Positions 55,368-64,000 of a stretch of DNA of 64,000 bases are shown piece by piece; the first letter of the stretch is position 1, and each line of letters opens with the position of its first letter. The notes under the pieces were generated by a model. The model saw only the letters and a program-made list of their open reading frames with translations, did not search any database and was not told the origin of the DNA. Both the position numbers and the translations under genes were made by a program. Location: the NCBI GenBank assembly GCA_002928965.1, contig PERU01000016.1, positions 1-64,000 on the forward strand, written 5' to 3'. This DNA is from Methylomonas sp. (GTDB lineage Bacteria > Pseudomonadota > Gammaproteobacteria > Methylococcales > Methylomonadaceae).

Positions 55368-56579
55368 ATGAAGCAAGAATTTGATGTGGTAATTGTGGGT
55401 GGCGGTATGGTCGGGGCTGCGGTCGCCTGTTGCCTGGGTAACTCTGGATTAAATGTGGCAGTTATTGAGGCGCAGGTGTCGGAAAACTTTACACCTGATC
55501 AGGTGCATGATCTTCGGGTATCAGCGCTCAGTATTGCATCCAGAAATATCCTGGAAACGGTAGGCGCTTGGCAGGGGGTTGTGTCCAGGCGTTTTTGTCC
55601 TTTTAAGCGCATGCGGGTCTGGGAAACTGCTGGCGATACAACCTTTAACAGTAACGATATTCGTTATCCAGAGCTTGGCTATATCGTCGAAAACCGCATT
55701 ACACAATTAGCATTGCTGGAGCGCTTGGCAGGCTTCGATAACATCACCTTATTGATGCCGCAAACTATCAGTAAAATTCATTATAGTGGGCAGGGTAGTG
55801 AGTTGGTTCTGGCTGATGGTGCTGTTTTGCATGCCAAATTGTTGGTGGCTGCTGATGGTGGAGGGTCGAGGGTCAGGCAATCAGTGGGTTTGGGTGTAAC
55901 CAGCTGGGATTACAACCAGCATGCACTGGTCATTTATGTTGAAACAGCCTATCCGCAACAGGATATTACCTGGCAGCGCTTTGTACCCAGCGGACCGCAA
56001 GCCTTTTTGCCGCTGACTGGCAATTACGGTTCGCTGGTTTGGTATCAGTCCCCAGATGAAGTGCGTCGTTTGCAAGGTTTGCCTTACGAAGCTTTAAAAA
56101 CTGAGCTTATAGCTGCGTTTCCAGACTGTCTGGGTGAAATTACACAGATATTGGGCGTGGCCAGTTTCCCATTGAAGCGTCAGCATGCGCAAAGCTATGT
56201 CAAGCAAGGGGTGGCTTTGGTTGGCGATGCGGCGCATATGATCAATCCCTTGGCTGGACAAGGTGTCAATATCGGCTTATTGGATGCCGCTGCGCTGGCC
56301 GAGGTATTGGTTGATGCGCATGCAAAAGGCCAAAATATCGCTGACCTGGCGGTCTTAAAGCGGTATGAATCGATGCGCCGCACTGAAAATCTGAAAATGA
56401 TGACGCTGATGGATGTGTTTTATAAGTCGTTTAGCAACGACATTTTGCCGGTTAAGCTACTTAGAAACCTTGGCTTGGGCTTGGCACAACGACTGACTCC
56501 GGTGCGGAATAAGGTGATGAAGGCGGCGATGGGGTTGGAGGGGCGGTTGCCGAGGTTGGCGAGGGGTGAGGCGCTGTAA
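55368..56579 (+). CDS. UbiH/UbiF-family FAD-dependent hydroxylase
   Basis: A flavin monooxygenase that hydroxylates the ring of ubiquinone precursors. The 403-residue protein shows the FAD motif VIVGGGMVGAAVAC at 8-21, the DLRVSAL segment near 45, and the GDAAHMINPLAGQGVNIGLLDA motif near 285 typical of UbiH/UbiF/UbiI. Which ring carbon is targeted cannot be told. The ATG at 55368 is preferred; a GTG three codons upstream is possible. It stands alone, divergent from gltB, with a strong terminator after it. Confidence 0.88.
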   Translation: MKQEFDVVIVGGGMVGAAVACCLGNSGLNVAVIEAQVSENFTPDQVHDLRVSALSIASRNILETVGAWQGVVSRRFCPFKRMRVWETAGDTTFNSNDIRYPELGYIVENRITQLALLERLAGFDNITLLMPQTISKIHYSGQGSELVLADGAVLHAKLLVAADGGGSRVRQSVGLGVTSWDYNQHALVIYVETAYPQQDITWQRFVPSGPQAFLPLTGNYGSLVWYQSPDEVRRLQGLPYEALKTELIAAFPDCLGEITQILGVASFPLKRQHAQSYVKQGVALVGDAAHMINPLAGQGVNIGLLDAAALAEVLVDAHAKGQNIADLAVLKRYESMRRTENLKMMTLMDVFYKSFSNDILPVKLLRNLGLGLAQRLTPVRNKVMKAAMGLEGRLPRLARGEAL

Positions 56580-56628
56580 ACAACACCTTAACCACATCAG
56601 CCGTTCTGGCGAGGTTAAGGTGTTGTTT
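56578..56628. terminator. Bidirectional terminator between UbiH-family and PEP-CTERM genes
   Basis: A 16-bp perfect stem, AAACAACACCTTAACC with GGTTAAGGTGTTGTTT, around a 19-base loop. It begins at the stop codon of the hydroxylase gene and is followed by T on each strand, so it serves both convergent genes. Confidence 0.85.
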
Positions 56629-56645
56629 AGCTTGAGATAGTCGGT

Positions 56646-57335
56646 TTATTGCTGTTTTTTGCGTAATTGTTGAGCGGCGAATCCAAGAAGACCGATGCCT
56701 AATAATGCTACTGAACTGGGTTCTGGTACAGGCAGGCCGGGGATTTGGCTGTCTGGTTGTTTGCCTGCTCTTGCGTACAAGCCATTGTGCGATAATTTTT
56801 TGTCTACTATTAAATTATATTCGCCGTCTGTTGAAAACGGGTTGTTAGTTAGCAAAAAGTTATCGAAGAAAAAGTAGGCAATGCCTGCGTCTGAATTAAC
56901 ATTCCCTGCTTTAAATGAAAACACTAAGTCAATGTAGTAAGGCAGGTTGGGTGCGTTGATAGTGTCAGGATCGCTCCAGCTTAAAGTAAACGTATTCAGG
57001 CCTGCATCAATTCCCATGTCGGTAATAGACAAATTCAATGACGAGCCTAATGCATTGAAACTGCCTGAGTCATCCGCATCGCCAGGGTTTTGGGTGTCAT
57101 TGGTTCTAAAGACTTGTTGAAAAATATCGGTGCCATAAATAGGGCTATTGAAAGCCGTAATAGCATTTAAATTATTGAGTTCAGCAGTTGGATTCCCGCT
57201 AGCCCCATAACCTGAGCATGCAGTCGCTGAAAATCCCCCTAAATAAACTTCTGTTACAGCACAGTTGGCTGCGTAAGCGCCGCTACTTGTTAAAGCGCCC
57301 ATAGTAAGCAGAATTGTTTTTGTTAAATGATTCAT
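56646..57335 (-). CDS. PEP-CTERM sorting domain protein
   Basis: A 229-residue exported protein. The signal peptide is about 1-23 (TSSGAYAA). The mature part is rich in Asn, Asp, Ser and aromatic residues with no known enzyme motif, and carries two Cys near the start. It ends with a PEP-CTERM tail: VPEPSSVALLGIGLLGFAAQQLRKKQQ, that is PEP, a hydrophobic helix and a basic end, which is processed by exosortase and linked to exopolysaccharide. The start at 57335 has a G-rich ribosome site just before it; ATG codons at 57353 and 57368 lie too close to the proposed sigma-54 start. Exosortase is not in this window. Confidence 0.88.
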   Translation of the reverse strand: MNHLTKTILLTMGALTSSGAYAANCAVTEVYLGGFSATACSGYGASGNPTAELNNLNAITAFNSPIYGTDIFQQVFRTNDTQNPGDADDSGSFNALGSSLNLSITDMGIDAGLNTFTLSWSDPDTINAPNLPYYIDLVFSFKAGNVNSDAGIAYFFFDNFLLTNNPFSTDGEYNLIVDKKLSHNGLYARAGKQPDSQIPGLPVPEPSSVALLGIGLLGFAAQQLRKKQQ

Positions 57336-57336
57336 T

Positions 57337-57345
57337 CCCCCCCCC
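57337..57345 (-). repeat. Nine-G homopolymer tract next to the PEP-CTERM start
   Basis: The minus strand has nine consecutive G two bases before the ATG at 57335, after AAGAA. It acts as the ribosome site for that start. From the upstream ATG at 57353 the tract is read in frame (MKKGGGMN). Such runs slip during replication, so length changes could alter ribosome-site spacing or put the upstream start out of frame. Confidence 0.7.
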
Positions 57346-57377
57346 TTCTTCATTTTAAAATAAATCAAGTTCTTACA

Positions 57378-57393
57378 AGCAATTTTTGCGCCG
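57378..57393 (-). promoter_or_regulatory. Candidate sigma-54 promoter of the PEP-CTERM gene
   Basis: On the minus strand CGGCGCAAAAATTGCT matches the sigma-54 layout: GG, ten bases, then GC, against the consensus TGGCAC-N5-TTGCT. The start of transcription would be about 57367, which gives a leader of about 32 bases before the ATG at 57335. Sigma-54 control is known for many PEP-CTERM genes through the PrsK/PrsR system. Confidence 0.6.
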
Positions 57394-57765
57394 CCTTAAA
57401 TTTTTTCTGATAAATAATAGGAATATTGGCTCCATTAAAGGCTTGGCGGTGCCTTCTTGATGAACTTTTCGTTGCTATGGATTTTTAGTGGGTATTTAAT
57501 CGTAATCAAGGGGTATGGGTGTAAGAAAACCTGACAGTTTCAGGAGGGGGTAAGGTTTGGAAATTGAATGATAGGGCTTGCTAATATTAATACAAAGCTA
57601 TGATTTATATATAAAAAAATCATGATTTAAAGCTGATTTCGTTTTTTGATGCTGCAGATTTGCATTGTAAAAAAAACTGACACTTGTGTGGTTGTGTGTT
57701 ATGAGGCTACTTTAAAACTCGTTTCGATTGAATTATGGCTTATGTTGATGGAATGACATATGACG
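57394..57765. other. Intergenic region upstream of the PEP-CTERM gene
   Basis: About 370 bases between the sigma-54 site and the glnD stop, both leftward. The DNA is AT-rich and has no coding frame of note. If the sigma-54 site is real, enhancer sites for an activator would be expected here; no repeated binding motif was clear. Confidence 0.4.
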
Positions 57766-60411
57766 TCAGTTTTTATTGCATAAATACCGCATCATGGCGT
57801 TTCGAATGCGGTGTTTGTCTTCTTCCTCGGTTATGGGCAGATTATTCTGGTCTGTCACATAAAACATATCCTCAGCCCTGCTTCCTATGGTGGTGATTTT
57901 GGCGTCGTGTAGTTGAATGTCCAATTCATTAAAGGCTTTGCCTATGGTGGATAACAGGCCTGCGTGATCGGTCGTGATCAATTCAATGATGGTGTGCTTG
58001 TTTGATGGGGTGTCCAAAAACGTGACACTGGTTTCAATCGGGAAATGTTTGGCTTGCCGGGATTGTTTGTGGATGTTTTTGGAGATCTTCACCTGTTTGG
58101 CGATCAAGCCTTGTCGCAAGCTGTCGCAAATATGAATTTCCCGATACAGATCGTTAATGGCTTCACCGGACTGTTCCAGGACCTGAAAGCTGTTTAACAC
58201 GTATTGGTCTTCGGTGGTGATGATGCGGGCATCCAAAATGGTTAGTCCTAGATGGTCCAGCGTTGCCGTACAAATCGAGAATATCTGTGCCTCGTTGCGG
58301 GTATAGATGAAAATTTCGGCACTACCGCGTTCGGTTTGCGGGCGAAGCAATACCAACGGAAGCTCTTGCGGTTTGGAGGCTGCAATGGCGATGGTGTGCC
58401 AAGCTATTTCATCGGGCGAGTAGCGCAGAAAATAATCCTCACTCAAATGTTGCCAGGATTTTGAAATGGCTGACTTATTTATGCCAAGTTTGAGTAACTC
58501 CCGGTTGGCTTCTTTTTTGTTTTCCTTGATACGTTCAGAGCGGGCGACCGGATTTTGCAGGCCGCGATGAAGCGCTCTGTGAGTGGCGATATACAGGTCT
58601 TTTAACAGCGAATCTTTCCAGGCATTCCACAAGCTTGGATTGGTGGCCCTGATGTCAGCTACTGTCAGTAGATACAGGTAATTGAGGTATTGAATGCTGC
58701 CTACAATTAGAGCAAAGGTATGGATTACATCCGGGTCGCTGATGTCTTTGCGCTGCGCTGTCATCGACATTAACAAGTGGTTGCGAACCAGCCAGGTAAT
58801 CAGTTTGGTGTCTTGTTTGGATAAGTCGTGCTGTTCACAAAAATCCTGAGCAATTGTTTCGCCTAATGTCGAGTGGTCGCCGCCCCGGCCTTTGGCAATA
58901 TCATGAAAAAGAGCCGCTATGTAAAGGATGTCCGGCTTTGGCGTCAGTAGAAAGATGTTGTTGCAGAACGGTAATTCCTGGCTGTGTTTATCCAGGGCGA
59001 AACGTCTTAAATTGCGTATGACAAAAAGTGTGTGCTCATCGACCGTATAAATGTGGAACAAGTCGTATTGCATACGGGCCACGATGTTGGCGAAATCCGG
59101 CAGATAGGCGGCCAGCACGCCATAGCGATTCATGCGTTTCAGTTGATGGGTAATGCCGCGGGGTTGTCTGAGAATTTCAATAAATAAACGATTGGCTTGT
59201 TTGTTACGGCGAAACTTATCGTCGATTAAATCAAGGCTTTTACGAATCAATCGGATGGTGCCGGCGCGGATGCCTTTCAATGATGGTGATTGCTGCAGAA
59301 GCAGGAATATTTCCAGGATTGCCAATGGATTTTTTTGAAACACGTTGTCATGGCTAACTTCCAAATAACCGGCAATTGACGAAAAATTGCCGGTAATCGG
59401 AATGGGTGTCAAGGTTTCATGGCTGCTGATCAAGCGTTCATTCAGTAATTGCAGCAACATTTCGTTGAGGCGTTCTATATCCACTACAGTTTTAAAGAAA
59501 AACTGCATGAATTGCTCGACGTCGGGGTTGTTCTCGTTGTCGGTGTAACCAAACAAAGCCGCCATTTCCCGCTGGTGGTCAAACAACAGGCGATCTTCAC
59601 AGCGGTTAGTTAAGGTATGCAGGGCAAAGCGCAAACGCCAGAGTATGTCGCGAGCGGTGATCAGTTTGTCATATTCAGCACCGGGCAAAAAACCGTATTT
59701 GATCAGTTCCCGCAGCGACTGGGCATTGTAATGATGCTTAAAAACCCAGCTGATGACCTGAATGTCTCTGAGACCGCCTGGGCCTTCTTTGATGTTGGGT
59801 TCGAGGTTGTAGGCGGTGTCATGGAATTTGCTGTAGCGTTGTTCCTGTTCACTCATTTTGGCCAGGAAAAAGCGTTCCGAAGACCAAAGTTGCGTGTTGA
59901 TGATTTGTTTGGACAGCTTGTCGAATAATTCACCATTCCCTGTAATCAGGCGCATTTCCAGCAGGCTGGTGAAAATGGTTTGGTCTTGCAGTGCAAAAGC
60001 AACGCATTCGTTAGTGAAACAAGTTCTAAGGCCGGGTTTTAAGCCAATATCCCACAAAAAATTGCTGAACGCCGATAGGCCGTCCTGGATCTTATCGGTA
60101 AAGTCCTGATTTAAAACAATCAGAATGTCTATGTCGGAATGGGGGAACAATTCACTGCGGCCGTAGCCGCCTGTGGCGATCAGGGATTGATGAGCTGATT
60201 CTTCGGCTAAAAAATGCTTCCAGCAGGCGGATAACAGATTGTCGATGAAATCAGCTTTTTCGTTTAACAGGCTGGTGGGTGACTGTTGCGGGTGAAAGCG
60301 TTGTTTTAGCTGAGCGTTTTCATGCGCAATAGAACGCTTGATTGCTGCTATGGGGTTTGTTTGCAGAAAACCTTCGGCAAACTCGGCTTCGGTAAAGAAA
60401 TGCTCTGTCAC
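57766..60411 (-). CDS. glnD: PII uridylyltransferase/uridylyl-removing enzyme
   Basis: Senses glutamine and adds or removes UMP on PII proteins, thereby setting nitrogen assimilation. The 881-residue protein has the nucleotidyltransferase motif GGYGRSELFPHSDIDIL near 83, a GlnD-specific GPGGLRDIQ segment near 213, an HD domain with FHDIAKGRGGDHS near 500 for UMP removal, and two C-terminal ACT domains (about 690-765 and 800-880) for glutamine sensing. All are present, so it should be active. It overlaps map by 4 bp and is read after it. Confidence 0.96.
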   Translation of the reverse strand: MTEHFFTEAEFAEGFLQTNPIAAIKRSIAHENAQLKQRFHPQQSPTSLLNEKADFIDNLLSACWKHFLAEESAHQSLIATGGYGRSELFPHSDIDILIVLNQDFTDKIQDGLSAFSNFLWDIGLKPGLRTCFTNECVAFALQDQTIFTSLLEMRLITGNGELFDKLSKQIINTQLWSSERFFLAKMSEQEQRYSKFHDTAYNLEPNIKEGPGGLRDIQVISWVFKHHYNAQSLRELIKYGFLPGAEYDKLITARDILWRLRFALHTLTNRCEDRLLFDHQREMAALFGYTDNENNPDVEQFMQFFFKTVVDIERLNEMLLQLLNERLISSHETLTPIPITGNFSSIAGYLEVSHDNVFQKNPLAILEIFLLLQQSPSLKGIRAGTIRLIRKSLDLIDDKFRRNKQANRLFIEILRQPRGITHQLKRMNRYGVLAAYLPDFANIVARMQYDLFHIYTVDEHTLFVIRNLRRFALDKHSQELPFCNNIFLLTPKPDILYIAALFHDIAKGRGGDHSTLGETIAQDFCEQHDLSKQDTKLITWLVRNHLLMSMTAQRKDISDPDVIHTFALIVGSIQYLNYLYLLTVADIRATNPSLWNAWKDSLLKDLYIATHRALHRGLQNPVARSERIKENKKEANRELLKLGINKSAISKSWQHLSEDYFLRYSPDEIAWHTIAIAASKPQELPLVLLRPQTERGSAEIFIYTRNEAQIFSICTATLDHLGLTILDARIITTEDQYVLNSFQVLEQSGEAINDLYREIHICDSLRQGLIAKQVKISKNIHKQSRQAKHFPIETSVTFLDTPSNKHTIIELITTDHAGLLSTIGKAFNELDIQLHDAKITTIGSRAEDMFYVTDQNNLPITEEEDKHRIRNAMMRYLCNKN

Positions 60412-61172
60412 CGCTCTTCCTGGCGCAAAGTCAAAACCTCGTAACCCGTCTCAGTTACTAAAATGGTATGTTCCCATTGGGCGGACAGGCTGCGGTCTTT
60501 GGTAACTGCAGTCCATCCGTCTGAAAGGATTTTCATGTGGCGTTTGCCGATATTGATCATGGGCTCAATGGTAAAAATCATGCCGGGCTTGATTTCGCTG
60601 CCTTCGCCGCGTTTGCCGAAGTGCATGACGTGAGGCTCTTCGTGAAACTTGGCGCCTATGCCGTGACCGCAAAATTCTCTGACGACTGAATAGCGATTGC
60701 TTTCGGCGTGTTGTTGAATGGCATAGCCAATATCGCCAAAATGCGCGCCGGGTTTGACTTGCTCAATGCCCAGAAACAGGCATTGACGAGTAATCTCAAC
60801 CAGTCGTCTGGCATGTTGGCTGACATCACCTACGCAAAACATTTTGCTGGTATCCCCATGATAATCGTCTTTGATGACAGTGATGTCAACGTTCACAATG
60901 TCCCCACTTTTAAGCTTTTTGTCGCTCGGTATACCATGACATATTTGGTGATTGACGGATGTGCAAATCGATTTCGGAAAGCCACGGTAGTTTAAAGGTG
61001 CAGGAATGGCCTGTTGCTCGTTGATGATGTAATCATGGCAGATTTGGTTGAGTTCATCGGTAGTTACGCCCACCACAACGTGCGGGGCAATCATCTCTAA
61101 AACGTCGGCTGCGAGTTTGCAGGCAACCCGCATTTTGGCGATTTCGTCAGGAGTTTTTATAACTATGCTCAT
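60408..61172 (-). CDS. map: Methionine aminopeptidase type I
   Basis: Removes the first methionine of new proteins. The 254-residue protein has the five metal ligands: D in NVDITVIKD near 97, D in YHGDTSKMF near 108, H in GHGIGAKFHEEP near 170-178, E in FTIEPM near 203 and E in QWEHTILV near 235. It is divergent from rpsB, the classical gammaproteobacterial layout, and the next gene glnD overlaps it. Confidence 0.97.
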   Translation of the reverse strand: MSIVIKTPDEIAKMRVACKLAADVLEMIAPHVVVGVTTDELNQICHDYIINEQQAIPAPLNYRGFPKSICTSVNHQICHGIPSDKKLKSGDIVNVDITVIKDDYHGDTSKMFCVGDVSQHARRLVEITRQCLFLGIEQVKPGAHFGDIGYAIQQHAESNRYSVVREFCGHGIGAKFHEEPHVMHFGKRGEGSEIKPGMIFTIEPMINIGKRHMKILSDGWTAVTKDRSLSAQWEHTILVTETGYEVLTLRQEER

Positions 61173-61259
61173 CAGAGAGGCTTGGGTGAGTTTAGGTTAA
61201 AAGGCGCGGAATTCGTAGGGATTGCACCGGTTCATATGGGCAGTCTATCAGACTTGGTA

Positions 61260-61288
61260 TTGTTGTGAAATTGTAATCATGGTATAAA
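61260..61288 (+). promoter_or_regulatory. Probable sigma-70 promoter of rpsB
   Basis: TTGTTG at 61260-61265 and TATAAA at 61283-61288 are 17 bases apart, the ideal spacing. Transcription would start near 61295, giving a leader of about 140 bases before the rpsB ATG. Confidence 0.6.
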
Positions 61289-61401
61289 GTGAAGTTCACT
61301 ATGTTTAATACTCACGTCTGTCGACACGATTGATGGGGTGCTGGTTGGTTTTTAAAAAGCAATTGGTCATCAGTCGGGACAGTTCGGAGGCGCAACCCAA
61401 C

Positions 61402-61415
61402 GCCGAATAATCGGC
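61402..61415 (+). promoter_or_regulatory. Hairpin in the rpsB leader
   Basis: GCCGA and TCGGC pair around ATAA, about 20 bases before the rpsB start and just before the ribosome site GGAG at 61425. In gammaproteobacteria the rpsB leader is known to be a target of S2 autoregulation, so this stem may be part of such a regulatory leader. This is inference from position. Confidence 0.4.
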
Positions 61416-61434
61416 AAAATCTTAGGAGAAATAA

Positions 61435-62178
61435 ATGGCAGCAGTGTCAATGCGTCAAATGCTAGAAGCGGGTGTTCACTTTGGACACCAAACTCGTTAC
61501 TGGAACCCGAAAATGGCATCTTACTTGTTCGGTGCCCGTAACAAAATCCATATTATCGATTTGGAACAAACGCTTCCATTGTTTAATGACGCCATGAACT
61601 ACCTGGGTCAAATGACCGCCAACAAAGGCACCATCCTGTTTGTTGGTACAAAAAAAGCGGCGCGTAAAGCGGTAGCGGAAGAAGCAAAACGTTGTGGCAT
61701 GCCTTATGTCAACCATCGCTGGTTGGGTGGTATGTTGACCAACTTCAAAACCATCAAAAAATCCATTAACCGTCTTAAAGAGCTGGAAGCGATGAAAGCT
61801 GACGGTACTTTACACCAACGTTTCAGCAAAAAAGAAGCTTTGGGTATGGAGCGCGAACTGGAAAAACTGGAACGCAGCTTGGGTGGTATTAAAGACATGC
61901 GCGGCACACCTGACGCGATTTTTGTGCTGGATGTTGGCTACGAAAAAAATGCCATCATGGAAGCCAGAAAATTGGGTATCCCGGTTATTGGTGTAGTTGA
62001 CTCCAACAACTCACCTGAAAATGTTGATTACGTCATTCCTGGTAACGACGACTCTATTCGTGCTGTAACACTGTATTGCCAAAGTGCATCTGCTTCCGTA
62101 TTGGAAGCCAAAGCCCTGCGTATGGATGCCGGCAGCAAATCTGATGAGTTCGTTGAGGAAGTTGTAGCGGAAGCGTAA
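61435..62178 (+). CDS. rpsB: 30S ribosomal protein S2
   Basis: A structural protein of the small ribosomal subunit that binds near S1. The 247-residue sequence has the [22 protein letters not shown] start, the [16 protein letters not shown] block near 97 and the [27 protein letters not shown] segment near 180. A GGAG site is 9 bases upstream. It is the first gene of rpsB-tsf-pyrH. Confidence 0.98.
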   Translation: MAAVSMRQMLEAGVHFGHQTRYWNPKMASYLFGARNKIHIIDLEQTLPLFNDAMNYLGQMTANKGTILFVGTKKAARKAVAEEAKRCGMPYVNHRWLGGMLTNFKTIKKSINRLKELEAMKADGTLHQRFSKKEALGMERELEKLERSLGGIKDMRGTPDAIFVLDVGYEKNAIMEARKLGIPVIGVVDSNNSPENVDYVIPGNDDSIRAVTLYCQSASASVLEAKALRMDAGSKSDEFVEEVVAEA

Positions 62179-62211
62179 GTTTTTGCCGTTCGGTGCTACT
62201 CATCGGACACA

Positions 62212-62239
62212 TTCACTGCTGAATTCATTCAGCAGTGAA
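62212..62239 (+). repeat. Perfect 12-bp hairpin after rpsB
   Basis: TTCACTGCTGAA pairs with TTCAGCAGTGAA around the loop TTCA. It begins 33 bases after the rpsB stop and precedes a true terminator. With no T run of its own, it probably protects the mRNA end. Confidence 0.7.
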
Positions 62240-62252
62240 TTTTAAGAATTTT

Positions 62253-62280
62253 AAACGCCTCCTTTGTGAGGCGTTTTTTT
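62253..62280 (+). terminator. Terminator/attenuator between rpsB and tsf
   Basis: AAACGCCTC pairs with GAGGCGTTT around CTTTGT and continues into TTTT. In related bacteria a leaky terminator at this place lowers tsf expression below rpsB, and the same role is likely here since no promoter for tsf was seen. Confidence 0.88.
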
Positions 62281-62304
62281 AGTTAATAAACTTGAGGAAA
62301 AAAT

Positions 62305-63189
62305 ATGAGTATCAGTGCGGCTATGGTGAAAGAACTGCGTGAACGTACAGGTTCTGGCATGATGGAATGTAAAAAAGCTCTGGTTGAAACCAATGGCGAC
62401 ATGGAGTTGGCCATCGAGAACATGCGTAAATCCGGTTTGGCTAAAGCTGACAAAAAATCTGGCCGTATCGCTGCGGAAGGCGTTATCGGTGTCAAGGTAT
62501 CTGACGACAATAAAACCGTGGTTATGGTTGACGTGAACTGTGAAACCGATTTTGTTGCCAAAGGTGATGATTTTACTGGTTTTGCCAGCGAAGTGGTTGA
62601 TGCCGTATTGGCAGGTAATGCCGATAGCGAAGAACAAGTTCAAGCCTTGGCATTGTCCAGTGGTCAAACCATTGATGAAACCCGCCGTGCGTTGATCGCC
62701 AAAATTGGTGAAAACATCACTGTCAGACGCGCTCAAAAATTTACTACCGTTGATGGCGGACAGGCTTGCTATTTACACGGTAGCAAAATCGGCGTAATCG
62801 TCGAGTTGGCAAAAGCCGATGCGGAATTGGGCAAGGATATTGCCATGCACATTGCTGCCAGCAAGCCTGTCTGCGTCTCTGCTGACCAAGTGTCGCCTGA
62901 AATCATCGAAAAAGAGAAAGAGATATTTTTGGCGCAACAGGAAGAAAAAATCAAAGGTAAACCTGCGGATATCGTTGAAAAAATGGTGTCCGGACGGGTT
63001 AACAAATTCTTGGCGGAAATCACCTTGCAAGGTCAAGCGTTCATTAAAGACGATAGCAAAACCATCGCTCAATTGTTGAAAGAAAAAGGTAACGAAGTGG
63101 TGCGTTTCGCCCGTTTTGAAGTCGGCGAAGGTATTGAAAAGAAAGAAGAAGATTTTGCTGCTGAAGTTATGGCGCAAGTCAGAGGCTAA
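62305..63189 (+). CDS. tsf: Translation elongation factor Ts
   Basis: Exchanges GDP for GTP on EF-Tu. The 294-residue protein has the N-terminal [21 protein letters not shown]-like segment, the core [16 protein letters not shown] near 73-88 with the TDFV motif that touches EF-Tu, and a dimerisation domain with the coiled insertion (about 190-230). Length fits the long gammaproteobacterial form. A ribosome site GAGG is upstream. Confidence 0.98.
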   Translation: MSISAAMVKELRERTGSGMMECKKALVETNGDMELAIENMRKSGLAKADKKSGRIAAEGVIGVKVSDDNKTVVMVDVNCETDFVAKGDDFTGFASEVVDAVLAGNADSEEQVQALALSSGQTIDETRRALIAKIGENITVRRAQKFTTVDGGQACYLHGSKIGVIVELAKADAELGKDIAMHIAASKPVCVSADQVSPEIIEKEKEIFLAQQEEKIKGKPADIVEKMVSGRVNKFLAEITLQGQAFIKDDSKTIAQLLKEKGNEVVRFARFEVGEGIEKKEEDFAAEVMAQVRG

Positions 63190-63197
63190 GCCCTGTT

Positions 63198-63224
63198 AAA
63201 AACCCGGTTTTAACCGGGTTTTTT
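63198..63224 (+). terminator. Rho-independent terminator after tsf
   Basis: AAAAACCCGGTT pairs with AACCGGGTTTTT around two T and is followed by a T run, 9 bases after the tsf stop. It separates rpsB-tsf from pyrH. Confidence 0.88.
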
Positions 63225-63272
63225 CTGTTTTGCATTGTTCGCTTAAACCCATCAACCCTGGATACTTCGATT

Positions 63273-63992
63273 ATGAGTCAGACCATTTGTAAGAGAATTT
63301 TACTTAAATTGAGCGGTGAAGCACTGATGAGCGAAAAGGGCGGCAGCATTGACCCCGAAATCGTGCATCGCTTGGCGCAGGAAGTGAAAGACCTGTGTGA
63401 CGCCGGGATTCAAGTCGGTCTGGTGATTGGTGGCGGTAATATTCTGCGCGGTGCGGAAAAAGCGTCCGATGGTTTGAATAGAGTCACTAGCGACCAGATG
63501 GGCATGTTGGCTACCGTAATCAATGCATTGGCCATGCAGGACGCTCTGGAATATCTGGGTCAGCAAGTTCGGGTTATGACAGCCTTGAAAATCAATCAGG
63601 TTTGTGAAGATTACATTCGCCGTCGAGCTGTCAGGCATCTGGAAAAAGGTCGCGTGACTATCTTTGCGGCTGGCACTGGCAATCCATTTTTTACTACCGA
63701 TACTGCAGCCAGTTTGCGCGCCATAGAAATTGATGCGGAATTAATGATCAAGGCTACCAAAGTCAAAGGTGTTTATTCGGCAGATCCAAACAAAGTAGCC
63801 GATGCTGTGTTTTATCCCCGTCTCACTTATGACGAAGCGATTGACCAGCGTCTGAACGTCATGGACACCACCGCCTTGGTACTGTGTCGGGATAATAATC
63901 TGCCCATGCGGGTAATGAATATTTTTGAGCCGGGAGCAGTCATGCGCCTGATGCGTGGAGAAGATATCGGCTCTCTCATCGTGAGGAATTAA
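63273..63992 (+). CDS. pyrH: UMP kinase
   Basis: Phosphorylates UMP to UDP; hexameric and typically activated by GTP and inhibited by UTP. The 239-residue amino-acid-kinase fold has [12 protein letters not shown] at the start, [12 protein letters not shown] near 50, [16 protein letters not shown] near 73 and [16 protein letters not shown] near 130. A terminator precedes it, so it must have its own promoter in the 48 bases before 63273 or depend on read-through. Confidence 0.97.
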   Translation: MSQTICKRILLKLSGEALMSEKGGSIDPEIVHRLAQEVKDLCDAGIQVGLVIGGGNILRGAEKASDGLNRVTSDQMGMLATVINALAMQDALEYLGQQVRVMTALKINQVCEDYIRRRAVRHLEKGRVTIFAAGTGNPFFTTDTAASLRAIEIDAELMIKATKVKGVYSADPNKVADAVFYPRLTYDEAIDQRLNVMDTTALVLCRDNNLPMRVMNIFEPGAVMRLMRGEDIGSLIVRN

Positions 63993-63993
63993 A

Positions 63994-64000
63994 ATGATCA
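63994..64000 (+). CDS. frr: Probable start of ribosome recycling factor (partial)
   Basis: An ATG 1 base after the pyrH stop begins MI at the right edge of the window. A GTGAGGAAT stretch at the end of pyrH supplies a ribosome site. In gammaproteobacteria frr always follows pyrH and starts MI, so frr is expected, but only two codons are visible. Confidence 0.5.

Noticed and set aside
57336-57368. Upstream ATG codons (57368 and 57353) as start of the PEP-CTERM gene
   Set aside because: The first coincides with the predicted sigma-54 transcription start and the second lacks a ribosome site.
1-64000. tRNA, rRNA, CRISPR arrays or intact insertion sequences
   Set aside because: No cloverleaf, rRNA core, regularly spaced repeat or transposase-like frame was found by eye; a covariance-model scan would be decisive.

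Overview
The window reads as chromosomal DNA of a gammaproteobacterium of moderate GC content, most consistent with a methanotroph of the order Methylococcales (Methylomonas/Methylobacter-like). This placement is an inference from gene content and protein flavour: fabA-fabB, Zur, ruvCAB-ybgC-tolQRAB-pal-cpoB, miaB-phoH-ybeY-ybeX, divergent map/rpsB with glnD, a large glycogen cluster, a PEP-CTERM protein and an oxygen-binding diiron (ODP-like) protein. No methane-oxidation gene lies in the window, and no rRNA, tRNA, CRISPR array or intact insertion sequence was found.

Layout. 0-5.4 kb: a HIT protein, a histidine-rich membrane protein of unknown function, dodecin, and a leftward, overlapping ligA-like/thiD/thiE unit. 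5.7-7.7 kb: zur and a diguanylate cyclase with a c-type haem sensor domain. 7.7-11.4 kb: leftward galE, ttcA and the fabA-fabB operon for unsaturated fatty acids. 11.4-19.2 kb is the accessory part: a small Trp-rich protein, a broken photolyase gene, an Asp-box lipoprotein with a CxCC motif, a TonB-dependent receptor, glutathione peroxidase, a small membrane protein and a TlpA-type thioredoxin. 19.3-31.9 kb is a dense rightward block: serA-serB, yebC, ruvC-ruvA-ruvB, ybgC-tolQ-tolR-tolA-tolB-pal-cpoB, queE-queC, mostly with 4-bp stop/start overlaps. 31.9-33.4 kb: a soluble chemoreceptor-like helical protein next to an ODP-like diiron protein. 33.4-37.1 kb: miaB, phoH, ybeY, ybeX. 37.2-46.5 kb: a short secretin-like protein and the glycogen cluster, glgA and glgB leftward, glgC, a GH57 enzyme and malQ rightward. 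46.5-57.4 kb: a glycine-rich-domain membrane protein, a CysJ-like diflavin reductase, a very long and unusual GltB, a UbiH-family hydroxylase and a PEP-CTERM protein. 57.8-64 kb: glnD and map leftward, then rpsB-tsf-pyrH and the first codons of a probable frr.

How the parts fit. Most genes are housekeeping: thiamine, fatty acid and serine synthesis, DNA repair, tRNA modification (ttcA, queE, queC, miaB), envelope integrity (Tol-Pal), nitrogen signalling and assimilation (glnD, gltB), and carbon storage. Signals most worth following up are the chemoreceptor-like/ODP pair (31.96-33.35 kb), the divergent GltB with a shortened iron-sulfur cysteine spacing and a C-terminal extension, a candidate sigma-54 promoter plus a nine-G tract ahead of the PEP-CTERM gene, the photolyase gene caught in decay, the haem-containing diguanylate cyclase, and a second-type NAD-dependent ligase inside a thiamine operon.
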